Positions 25,568 through 30,555 of a DNA stretch of 37,417 nucleotides are shown piece after piece. The DNA lies in contig JAJBUA010000094.1 in assembly GCA_020860565.1 (NCBI GenBank), positions 1 through 37,417 on the forward strand. The letters are read 5' to 3'. Position 1 is the stretch's first letter; every line of letters starts with the position of its first letter. A program made the translations under genes and the position numbers. A model generated the notes under the pieces. The model did not search any database and had not been told where the DNA came from. It saw only the letters and a list, made by a program, of their open reading frames with translations. The stretch comes from Clostridiales bacterium. GTDB lineage: Bacteria > Bacillota > Clostridia > Lachnospirales > Lachnospiraceae.

Positions 25568-25993
25568 TTAGCTTGTGTACGATTCCAGATAGTGAAGTAC
25601 CTCCAGCATACTGGAAAATCCGATTCCGCTCTGAAGTTTTTCCTGCTCTGCTTCCGGAAAATCTGAGGCCGGAATATGAGTATAGAGGCAGATCGTTTCC
25701 CGGTCTTTTTGAAATACCAGCAAAAATCCGTTCCTGCATACAAGATAATATTCTTCTGATTTTCCACCAATACCACTTTCCTCTGTTTCTTCCGTTTCAT
25801 AAGCAACCTGCTCCTGATTTGCCGCAGGATAACCATCAGGCAGACTGCTTTCCGTTCCCTCCGGAACCGAAGGCTCACGTCCTGCAGATGAAAGCTTCTC
25901 CATGCGCTGATCATGTGCCAACGAAAACCCGGTCATTATGCAGACAATACTGACCGCGATAAATATAAATAAGCAGATAAGATACCTTTTCAT
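25568..25993 (-). CDS. BofC C-terminal-like exported or membrane-anchored protein
   Basis: 141 residues. An N-terminal hydrophobic segment (about 4-24) acts as membrane anchor or signal. A low-complexity acidic Ser/Glu/Pro linker follows, then a C-terminal domain (about 80-141) reading EYYLVCRNGFLLVFQKDRE to LHYLESYTS. That resembles the BofC C-terminal domain; in Bacillus subtilis BofC is a forespore-made intermembrane-space inhibitor of SpoIVB. The assignment is by pattern only. GGAGG lies 9 bases before the ATG at 25993; a TTG three codons upstream is weaker. A sigma-G-like promoter (26014-26042) fits forespore expression. Confidence 0.7.
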   Translation of the reverse strand: MKRYLICLFIFIAVSIVCIMTGFSLAHDQRMEKLSSAGREPSVPEGTESSLPDGYPAANQEQVAYETEETEESGIGGKSEEYYLVCRNGFLLVFQKDRETICLYTHIPASDFPEAEQEKLQSGIGFSSMLEVLHYLESYTS

Positions 25994-26013
25994 GAGCAAC
26001 AACCTCCAACAGG

Positions 26014-26042
26014 TATTATCTGCACATTTTGGAAAAGTATAC
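26014..26042 (-). promoter_or_regulatory. Possible sigma-G (or sigma-F) promoter of the BofC-like gene
   Basis: -35 GTATA (26042-26038) and -10 GATAATA (26020-26014) are separated by 17 bases. This fits the forespore pattern GNATR and CATNNTA at six of seven -10 positions, 21 bases before the ATG. Suggestive only. Confidence 0.4.
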
Positions 26043-26057
26043 GTTTTATGAATCTAC

Positions 26058-26102
26058 GATCGAGTATAAGGCGTTTTTTCACCTCATATCCGCCCGTGCA
26101 CA
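26058..26102 (-). repeat. Hairpin repeat, copy D, deletion remnant
   Basis: Starts with a decayed S module (CGATCGAGTATAAGGCG, TTTTTTCACCTCATA) and jumps directly to the end of a P module (TCCGCCCGTGCACAT). Against copy B, the sequence from the end of S through most of P2 is missing. It abuts the terminator at 26104-26137 just as the other copies abut theirs. Confidence 0.65.
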
Positions 26103-26103
26103 T

Positions 26104-26137
26104 AAAAAAAGAAGAGAACCCCTGAAAGATTCTCTCC
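26104..26137 (-). terminator. Intrinsic terminator of the coiled-coil gene
   Basis: On the minus strand GGAGAGAA (26137-26130) pairs with TTCTCTTC (26118-26111), one G-U included. Seven T residues (26110-26104) follow. It lies 16 bases past the stop codon. Confidence 0.65.
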
Positions 26138-26152
26138 TGTTCTGATATGTAT

Positions 26153-26593
26153 TTAAGCTGACTGCAGCAGCCTGACATCCCGTTCGAGCTGATCTACTTT
26201 ATTGATCACATAGCGTATCTGGATATCATGCAGGTCCTGTTTATCCACCAACGGAATCGCCGCATTCACTTTCTCTATCACATTCATATGATTTTCGGCC
26301 AGTATATGAATATCCCTCTTTACTTCATTCTCGATCATCAGTTCCAGATCGGTCACTTTTTGCTGGAGGTTATTCATATCCTGTTTCAAATCGGTTATCT
26401 CTTGTTTTATTTCAACGATTTCTTCTGTAATTTCCTGTTTGAATTCAATCATCTCTTGCTTGAATCCGATCATATCTTGTTTGAATTCGGTCATTTCTTG
26501 TTTGAACTCAGTCATGTCACTTTCAACATGAATCAGACGATCATTCATAGACAGCATGAGATGATACATCTCGGTAAACAATTCGTCATTCAT
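26153..26593 (-). CDS. Small coiled-coil protein with heptad repeats, function unknown
   Basis: 146 residues, no signal peptide or membrane segment. The centre (residues 27-72) is a run of seven-residue units of the type MTEFKQE, MTEFKQD, MIGFKQE, MIEFKQE, ITEEIVE, IKQEITD, LKQDMNN, predicting a long coiled coil. A second helical stretch (about 95-146) ends VINKVDQLERDVRLLQ. It is not a family I can name. AAAGGAG lies 10 bases before the ATG. It stands alone between the tRNA cluster and the BofC-like gene, with its own extended -10 promoter and terminator. Confidence 0.8.
   Translation of the reverse strand: MNDELFTEMYHLMLSMNDRLIHVESDMTEFKQEMTEFKQDMIGFKQEMIEFKQEITEEIVEIKQEITDLKQDMNNLQQKVTDLELMIENEVKRDIHILAENHMNVIEKVNAAIPLVDKQDLHDIQIRYVINKVDQLERDVRLLQSA
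26378..26515 (-). repeat. 21-base tandem repeat inside the coiled-coil gene
   Basis: About six to seven 21-base units encode the heptads of residues 27-72. The first four share the core TTCAAACAAGA-like stretch almost unchanged and the later ones diverge. Length change by slippage would keep the frame and the heptad phase. Confidence 0.7.
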
Positions 26594-26643
26594 AAGTAAT
26601 AATCTCCTTTCTTGAATTTTTGCAGGTCATGCAGACCTCTTTT

Positions 26644-26649
26644 ACTATA
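26644..26649 (-). promoter_or_regulatory. Extended -10 promoter element of the coiled-coil gene
   Basis: TATAGT preceded by TG and one base (TGTTATAGT), 50 bases before the ATG. The -35 region (TAGATT at 17 bases) is poor. Confidence 0.45.
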
Positions 26650-26688
26650 ACACATAACCGATAAAAAATCTATTTAATACGACAAAAA

Positions 26689-26762
26689 TCGGGGCAACAA
26701 GATTTGAACTTGCGAACTCTCGCACCCCAGCCGACCGCGATACCAAGCTACGCAATACACCG
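26689..26762 (-). pseudogene. Decayed tRNA-Pro-like gene (anticodon GGG)
   Basis: 74 bases fold as a tRNA: D-arm with AGCTTGGTA loop, anticodon loop CTGGGGT (GGG), intact T-arm GCAAG-TTCAAAT-CTTGT, and 3' acceptor TGCCCCG plus A. The 5' acceptor CGGTGTA mispairs with it at one position and has a wobble. The D stem lacks its fourth pair. The anticodon stem GTCGG/GCGAG keeps only three central pairs. The normal family acceptor start would be CGGGG. It follows tRNA-Ala in the same cluster. I judge it a pseudogene or poorly functional. Confidence 0.6.
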
Positions 26763-26789
26763 AAATCAGAAATATATGACATGAATAAT

Positions 26790-26822
26790 TTATCTCATAA
26801 GAGACCTGTCCTTATGAGATAA
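26790..26822 (-). other. 12-base perfect inverted repeat between tRNA-Ala and the Pro-like gene
   Basis: Arms TTATCTCATAAG and CTTATGAGATAA with a 9-base loop, two bases past the 3' end of tRNA-Ala. On the minus strand AATTATT follows, too mixed for a strong terminator. It may be a processing or termination signal that separates the functional tRNAs from the decayed one. Confidence 0.55.
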
Positions 26823-26824
26823 GA

Positions 26825-26897
26825 TGGAGATGACGGGATTCGAACCCGCGGTCTCAGCGTTGCGAACGCTGCGCTTTCCCAGCTAAGCTACATCCCC
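26825..26897 (-). tRNA. tRNA-Ala (anticodon CGC)
   Basis: 73 bases: GGGGATG acceptor pairing with CATCTCC, D-arm GCTT-AGCTGGGA-AAGC, anticodon stem CAGCG/CGCTG with loop TTCGCAA (anticodon CGC), T-arm GCGGG-TTCGAAT-CCCGT. The G3-U70 pair, the identity element for alanyl-tRNA synthetase, is present. No CCA is encoded. Confidence 0.95.
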
Positions 26898-26908
26898 AGA
26901 GAACTAAA

Positions 26909-26981
26909 TGGAGACGACAGGGTTCGAACCTGCGACCCCATGCGTGTGATGCATGTGCTCTCCCGGCTGAGCTACGCCTCC
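26909..26981 (-). tRNA. tRNA-Val (anticodon CAC)
   Basis: 73 bases: GGAGGCG acceptor pairing with CGTCTCC, D-arm with AGCCGGGA loop, anticodon stem CATGC/GCATG with loop ATCACAC (anticodon CAC), T-arm GCAGG-TTCGAAC-CCTGT. First of the cluster, 11 bases before tRNA-Ala. No CCA is encoded. Position 32 is A, slightly unusual. Confidence 0.94.
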
Positions 26982-26988
26982 GCACATT

Positions 26989-27016
26989 ATTCTATCACGA
27001 TTTTTGAAAATTGCAA
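26989..27016 (-). promoter_or_regulatory. Promoter of the tRNA cluster
   Basis: -35 TTGCAA (27016-27011), 16-base spacer, -10 TAGAAT (26994-26989), ending eight bases before tRNA-Val. Confidence 0.6.
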
Positions 27017-27127
27017 CCTTTATTTTTCATTTCCGTAAAAATTATGATACCGGGGAATAGAGGAATCAACCTTCTCTGTTTCCCTTTCCGGCTGCAAAAA
27101 CCATACGCACAGTCCTGTATCCATTCA

Positions 27128-27161
27128 CCAGCCCCTCAAGCCTGAGGGGCTGGCAGATTTT
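27128..27161 (+). terminator. Strong hairpin with T-tract on the plus strand
   Basis: Perfect 11-base arms CCAGCCCCTCA and TGAGGGGCTGG around AGCC. A run of T follows on the plus strand (27157-27161) and only TGAATGG on the minus strand. It lies just past the minus-strand SDR gene, so it may still serve that gene, but its T-tract faces the other way. No plus-strand gene precedes it. Confidence 0.5.
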
Positions 27162-27177
27162 TCATTATGCTTTTTTC

Positions 27178-27990
27178 TTACGCGTTTCCGGAAGGCTGCT
27201 TACCGATATAAGCCTGAATGCCTCCATCAACATAGATAATCTGACCATTTACAAAATTGGAAGCATCGGATGCAAGGAATACTGCCGGTCCTCCAAGGTC
27301 GGAAGCTTCGCCCCAACGGCCTGCCGGGGTCTTCGATACGATGAACTGGTCAAACGGATGTCTGGAACCGTCCGGCTGAATCTCACGAAGCGGTGCTGTC
27401 TGCGGGGTCGCGATGTAACCAGGTCCAATGCCGTTGCACTGAATGTTATACTCGCCATACTCAGAGCAGATATTTCTCGTAAGCATCTTTAAGCCGCCCT
27501 TTGCTGCCGCATAAGCGGAAACAGTCTCACGGCCAAACTCAGACATCATGGAGCAGATGTTGATAATCTTGCCGTGACCCTTCTTAATCATGCTCGGAAT
27601 TACTGCCTTCGCAACAATAAACGGAGCATTCAGGTCAACATCGATAACCTGACGGAACTCCGCCGCGGTCATCTCGATCATCGGGATTCTCTTGATAATG
27701 CCTGCGTTATTTACCAGGATGTCAATTACCCCAACTTCCTTTTCCACCTGAGCAACAAACGCATTTACCGCATCCTCATCACAAACATTGCATACATAAC
27801 CATGTGCCTCAATACCGGCCTCTTTATAAGCAGCAAGACCTTTATCTACAAGATCCTGTCTGAGGTCGTTAAACACAATCGTTGCACCCGCGCCCGCCAA
27901 TGCATTCGCAATCGCAAAACCGATTCCATAAGAAGCACCGGTAACCAGGGCAACCTTCCCCTTCAGCGAGTAATTCTGAATGTAATCCAT
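27178..27990 (-). CDS. SDR-family dehydrogenase, gluconate 5-dehydrogenase type
   Basis: 270 residues. A classical short-chain dehydrogenase: cofactor motif TGASYGIG at 17-24, NNAG at 94-97, catalytic Ser147, Tyr160 and Lys164 (SAYAAAK), and GPGYIATPQT. Overall resemblance is to gluconate 5-dehydrogenases, which interconvert 5-keto-gluconate and gluconate with NAD(P); some relatives act on other sugar acids such as 2-keto-3-deoxygluconate. No sugar-acid kinase or transporter lies nearby to settle the substrate. AAGGAG stands 8 bases before the ATG at 27990; a start three codons upstream precedes that site less well. It is monocistronic, with its own promoter. Confidence 0.88.
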   Translation of the reverse strand: MDYIQNYSLKGKVALVTGASYGIGFAIANALAGAGATIVFNDLRQDLVDKGLAAYKEAGIEAHGYVCNVCDEDAVNAFVAQVEKEVGVIDILVNNAGIIKRIPMIEMTAAEFRQVIDVDLNAPFIVAKAVIPSMIKKGHGKIINICSMMSEFGRETVSAYAAAKGGLKMLTRNICSEYGEYNIQCNGIGPGYIATPQTAPLREIQPDGSRHPFDQFIVSKTPAGRWGEASDLGGPAVFLASDASNFVNGQIIYVDGGIQAYIGKQPSGNA

Positions 27991-28049
27991 AGTAAACACT
28001 CCTTCTCATTTATTCACATTGCAAAGAAATTGCAAACGTGTTCGATATC

Positions 28050-28078
28050 AATATACCACAATTTCCCTGAAAATTCAA
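28050..28078 (-). promoter_or_regulatory. Sigma-A promoter of the SDR dehydrogenase gene
   Basis: -35 TTGAAT (28078-28073), 17-base spacer, -10 TATATT (28055-28050). Downstream of the -10, at about 28019-28045, lie TTGCAAAGAAATTGCAA and an imperfect palindrome around ACGT. They are possible operator sequences for a LacI/GntR-type regulator, unproven. Confidence 0.6.
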
Positions 28079-28145
28079 TGCGATATTCCTATATGAGAAA
28101 GTTAGTTTGAAAAATCATTCATTTTAAATAATTTTGTTCGTAAAT

Positions 28146-28748
28146 TTACGATTTTTTATCGAATGCCGGATTGAAGTCGTAAAAATTACGTGAATCCAGA
28201 TGATCCTGAACGTCACGCAGCGCTTCGCCAAAACGCTGAAAGTGAACAATTTCCCTTTGACGCAGATAGCGAATCGGATCGCAGACTTCCTGATCTGTCA
28301 CAACACGGAGAATGTTATCGTAAGTGGATCTGGCTTTCTGTTCCGCGGCGAGATCTTCAAACAGATCCGTAATCGGATCTCCTTTCGACTGGAACTCTGT
28401 CGCCTGAAACGGAACTCCTCCCGCCGCCTGAGGCCAGATCCCCACAGCGTGATCGATATAATACGGTGCCAGCCCGGAATCCTTGATTTCCTGCGCGGTC
28501 AGTCCTTTCGTCAGCTGATGAATGATCGCCGCAACGATCTCCAGATGTGCCAGTTCTTCCGTACCGACATCTGTCAGAACCGCTTTTGCCATATTGTAAG
28601 GCATCGCATAGCGCTGGGAGAGATAACGCATGGATGCACCCATCTCACCGTCCGGTCCTCCATACTGACTGGCGATAAATAACGCCATCTGAGCGTTTGG
28701 CTGCGATATTTTTACCGGATACTGCAGTCGCTTTTCATATTTCCACAT
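28146..28748 (-). CDS. cotJC: Spore coat protein CotJC (manganese-catalase-like)
   Basis: 200 residues. The CotJC family has the manganese catalase fold; it coats the spore interior layers and may remove peroxide. Metal-site helices are visible in DGEMGASMRYLSQRY and GTEELAHLEIVAAIIHQL. The ATG at 28748 (MWKYEKRLQYPVKI) has AAGGAG 9 bases upstream and lies 14 bases inside cotJB; the longer frame upstream is not family-like. A palindrome TCGTAAATTTACGA overlaps the stop codon but has no T-tract. Confidence 0.95.
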   Translation of the reverse strand: MWKYEKRLQYPVKISQPNAQMALFIASQYGGPDGEMGASMRYLSQRYAMPYNMAKAVLTDVGTEELAHLEIVAAIIHQLTKGLTAQEIKDSGLAPYYIDHAVGIWPQAAGGVPFQATEFQSKGDPITDLFEDLAAEQKARSTYDNILRVVTDQEVCDPIRYLRQREIVHFQRFGEALRDVQDHLDSRNFYDFNPAFDKKS

Positions 28749-29016
28749 ACGATTGTTCTCCTTCCCAGGGCCATGGACCGCTGATCCAGTTCCATACATC
28801 CTCGCTTTCCTGATCATAAGTCAGGGGACCAAACATAGATTCATACTCGTTCACGGCGTCCTTATATGCCTTCTGCACACACCGAAAATATTCGATCGCA
28901 TGCCGGTCATCCGGATGAGTATCCAGATACAGTAAGATATCATCCATCGCAAAGCCATACTGATCTATCTGATTTAAAAGTTCCTCTTTCTTCTTCTGGT
29001 CACTCGTCATCATCAT
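28735..29016 (-). CDS. cotJB: Spore coat protein CotJB
   Basis: 93 residues with the family pattern LLNQIDQYGFAMDDILLYLDTHPDDRHAIEYF and a C-terminal GPLTYDQE...WNWISGPWPWEG. It works with CotJA and CotJC in the spore coat of the mother cell. Three ATG codons in a row (29016, 29013, 29010) follow GGAGGT by about 10 bases; I use the first, which overlaps the cotJA stop as ATGA. Confidence 0.93.
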   Translation of the reverse strand: MMMTSDQKKKEELLNQIDQYGFAMDDILLYLDTHPDDRHAIEYFRCVQKAYKDAVNEYESMFGPLTYDQESEDVWNWISGPWPWEGEQSYVEI

Positions 29017-29399
29017 AATGATCTGCACCTCCCTGTCAGAAATGGGCGGTCAAGCTCCGGGAAAATAGTTCCCCGATCAAGCCCCTGTGCAGGCGGATAA
29101 GTCTGTCCCCAGCGCTGCTTCGGCACATACCCCATGGCAAGAGAGGCATATGCGTCCTCTGCCTTCTGCGGCTGATATCCATGCACCGGCAGCCCATTCT
29201 CCCGTCTGTTCATTTCCACCGGCCGGGTCATCTGTCCGGCAGCCGGCATCTGTACCGGCGGCTGTGTCTGCGGCGGCCGGATTGGAATCGGATTAGAGCA
29301 ATATCCACATTCTTCTCCCATACAGGGAGGAGCCGGACGTTTTGGACGGCTTATGCTACTTCCCATTGTCCGGGGTGTTCTTATACAATGATCATCCAT
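29013..29399 (-). CDS. cotJA: Spore coat-associated protein CotJA
   Basis: 128 residues. The conserved core is C-terminal (about 85-122): SLAMGYVPKQRWGQTYPPAQGLDRGTIFPELDRPF, which is the CotJA signature. The N-terminal 80 residues are a Pro/Gln/Met-rich low-complexity extension with Cys at about 5, 26, 31 and 34, longer than in Bacillus. AAAGGA lies 10 bases before the ATG. First gene of cotJA-cotJB-cotJC; normally under mother-cell sigma-E, but I could not find a clear sigma-E promoter. Confidence 0.88.
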   Translation of the reverse strand: MDDHCIRTPRTMGSSISRPKRPAPPCMGEECGYCSNPIPIRPPQTQPPVQMPAAGQMTRPVEMNRRENGLPVHGYQPQKAEDAYASLAMGYVPKQRWGQTYPPAQGLDRGTIFPELDRPFLTGRCRSL

Positions 29400-29490
29400 T
29401 TTGGAAATATCCTTTTATTTTGTTATCTGTAATGTAATATTATGAGAAGCCATTTCATTTTGTTCCTGATTCCATATCCAGCTGTGCGAT

Positions 29491-29625
29491 CGAGCAGGAG
29501 GCGGTTTTGCCTCATACTCGCTGCGCGGCGCTGGATGTCCGGTGGACATCCGTTTAGCGCCGACCAAAGCGGAGCGCAGATCCGGGTGCAGCGTCAGCTG
29601 CAAAATACCCTGCCCGGCTCTGCGC
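29491..29625 (-). repeat. Hairpin repeat array, copy C (modules S, Q, P)
   Basis: S (29491-29520) matches copy B's S with CGAGCA for CGAGTA. Q (29526-29562) is a hairpin not seen elsewhere: arms CGGCGCT and AGCGCCG with an inner GGATGTCC-GGT-GGACATCC and a GTTT bulge. P (29574-29625) has arms GCGCAGA-CCGGG and CCCGG-TCTGCGC, inner GCAGC-GTCA-GCTGC and bulge AAAATACCCT. It lies between the spoIIQ-like terminator and cotJA. The open frame across it (29415-29663) is not a gene. The 29400-29490 stretch must hold the cotJ promoter, not identified. Confidence 0.8.
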
Positions 29626-29630
29626 ATGAC

Positions 29631-29669
29631 AAAAAAAGGCATCGGACATTTATTTTGTCCCATGCCTTT
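29631..29669 (-). terminator. Intrinsic terminator of the spoIIQ-like gene
   Basis: On the minus strand AAAGGCATGGGACA (29669-29656) pairs with TGTCCGATGCCTTT (29648-29635), with one mismatch. A run of T follows to 29631. It lies about 20 bases past the stop codon. Confidence 0.85.
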
Positions 29670-29690
29670 CTCGGTAATTGTGTCCAGCCC

Positions 29691-30506
29691 TCATTCCATA
29701 TAATCCAGCGGATCGATGGTTTCTCCCTCATGTCTCATTTCAAAATACAGGTTGCTTCCTTCTACGGTATAGTATTTGGTTGGCTCTGCGACATATCCCA
29801 AGATCTGTCCCTTTTCCAGATACTCACCTTCCGACACGCTGACTTCTTTTAACTGTCCGCATATTGCAGTATAGCCATTTCCAAAATCCAGTAACAGATA
29901 ATTCCCGATTTCTTCATTGCTCCCTTTTTCCAGGACACGGGCATTGGCCGGAGCGCTGACCGGTTCGCTTACCTCTCCCTGAATGACAATCGCGGGATTG
30001 CATTTATACTGATCCAGGGTTGGAAAATAGATCGTCGTATCCATGCTGTAATCCAACAGAACATTGCCCCGGACCGGCCAGTCGAGCCGGCTGGTATCCG
30101 CAAAATCCAGCACAAATGCAGTCGCCGCATTCAGGCCGCTTCCGGCCGCCAGCGCATCCTCCTGCGCTGGTTTTCCGGCGGTATCGGCAAGTTCCTGTTC
30201 TGCCGGCTCATAAGTATCCTCACGGATTACCGTATCCGGATTCTCTCTGTTTGACGCTGTATTAGCCGTTTTTGTCTCCTGACCCGCGGACTGCGCGTTC
30301 GATTCCCCGGCGATCTCGTCAGCGGCATTCCGCGGCTCATTCTCAGCCAGCAGACTGTCTCCGTCTTCCATCTCCATGTACGGGGGTTCTCCGCCGCTTC
30401 TCCTCAGTGTCATCACACCCGCTGCAGCTACAATTGTCAGCAGGCCCAGTACAAGCATGACAAGAAATAATTTGTCCTTGATCATTTCACTTACTTTGTT
30501 TTTCAC
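29691..30506 (-). CDS. spoIIQ: SpoIIQ-like protein with degenerate LytM (M23) domain
   Basis: 271 residues. One membrane segment (about 13-35) is followed by a Glu/Ala/Thr-rich linker, then a LytM-like domain (about 140-271). In sporulation the forespore SpoIIQ pairs with mother-cell SpoIIIAH to form the channel across the two membranes. The metal-binding positions of active LytM are gone: the HxxxD region reads NPAIVIQ, the YxHL region reads YTAICGQL, and HxH reads LYFEM. So it should be structural. The start is GTG with GAGGTGAT 6 bases upstream. It follows spoIID by 42 bases and has its own forespore promoter overlapping the spoIID stop. Confidence 0.85.
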   Translation of the reverse strand: MKNKVSEMIKDKLFLVMLVLGLLTIVAAAGVMTLRRSGGEPPYMEMEDGDSLLAENEPRNAADEIAGESNAQSAGQETKTANTASNRENPDTVIREDTYEPAEQELADTAGKPAQEDALAAGSGLNAATAFVLDFADTSRLDWPVRGNVLLDYSMDTTIYFPTLDQYKCNPAIVIQGEVSEPVSAPANARVLEKGSNEEIGNYLLLDFGNGYTAICGQLKEVSVSEGEYLEKGQILGYVAEPTKYYTVEGSNLYFEMRHEGETIDPLDYME

Positions 30507-30525
30507 AGTTTTATCACCTCGGTAG

Positions 30526-30555
30526 TAGTTTTACCAAAGGCCGTGTCCTTATTCA
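30526..30555 (-). promoter_or_regulatory. Sigma-F (forespore) promoter of the spoIIQ-like gene
   Basis: -10 GGTAAAACTA (30535-30526) fits the sigma-F consensus GGNRANAMTA at every position. -35 TGAATA (30555-30550) is 14 bases upstream and spans the spoIID stop codon. It lies 19 bases before the GTG. The Bacillus subtilis spoIIQ gene is also sigma-F dependent. Confidence 0.7.

Noticed and set aside
25498-25914. A 138-codon minus-strand frame overlapping the BofC-like gene
   Set aside because: Basic, composition unlike a protein, no ribosome site; the overlapping 25568-25993 frame has a signal-like start and a recognisable domain.
28135-28160. Palindrome TCGTAAATTTACGA at the end of cotJC as a terminator
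   Set aside because: Short, AT-rich and without a T-tract on the minus strand.
29415-29663. An 82-codon open frame on the minus strand
   Set aside because: It runs through the hairpin repeat array and a terminator; the reading frame is a by-product of the GC-rich repeats.
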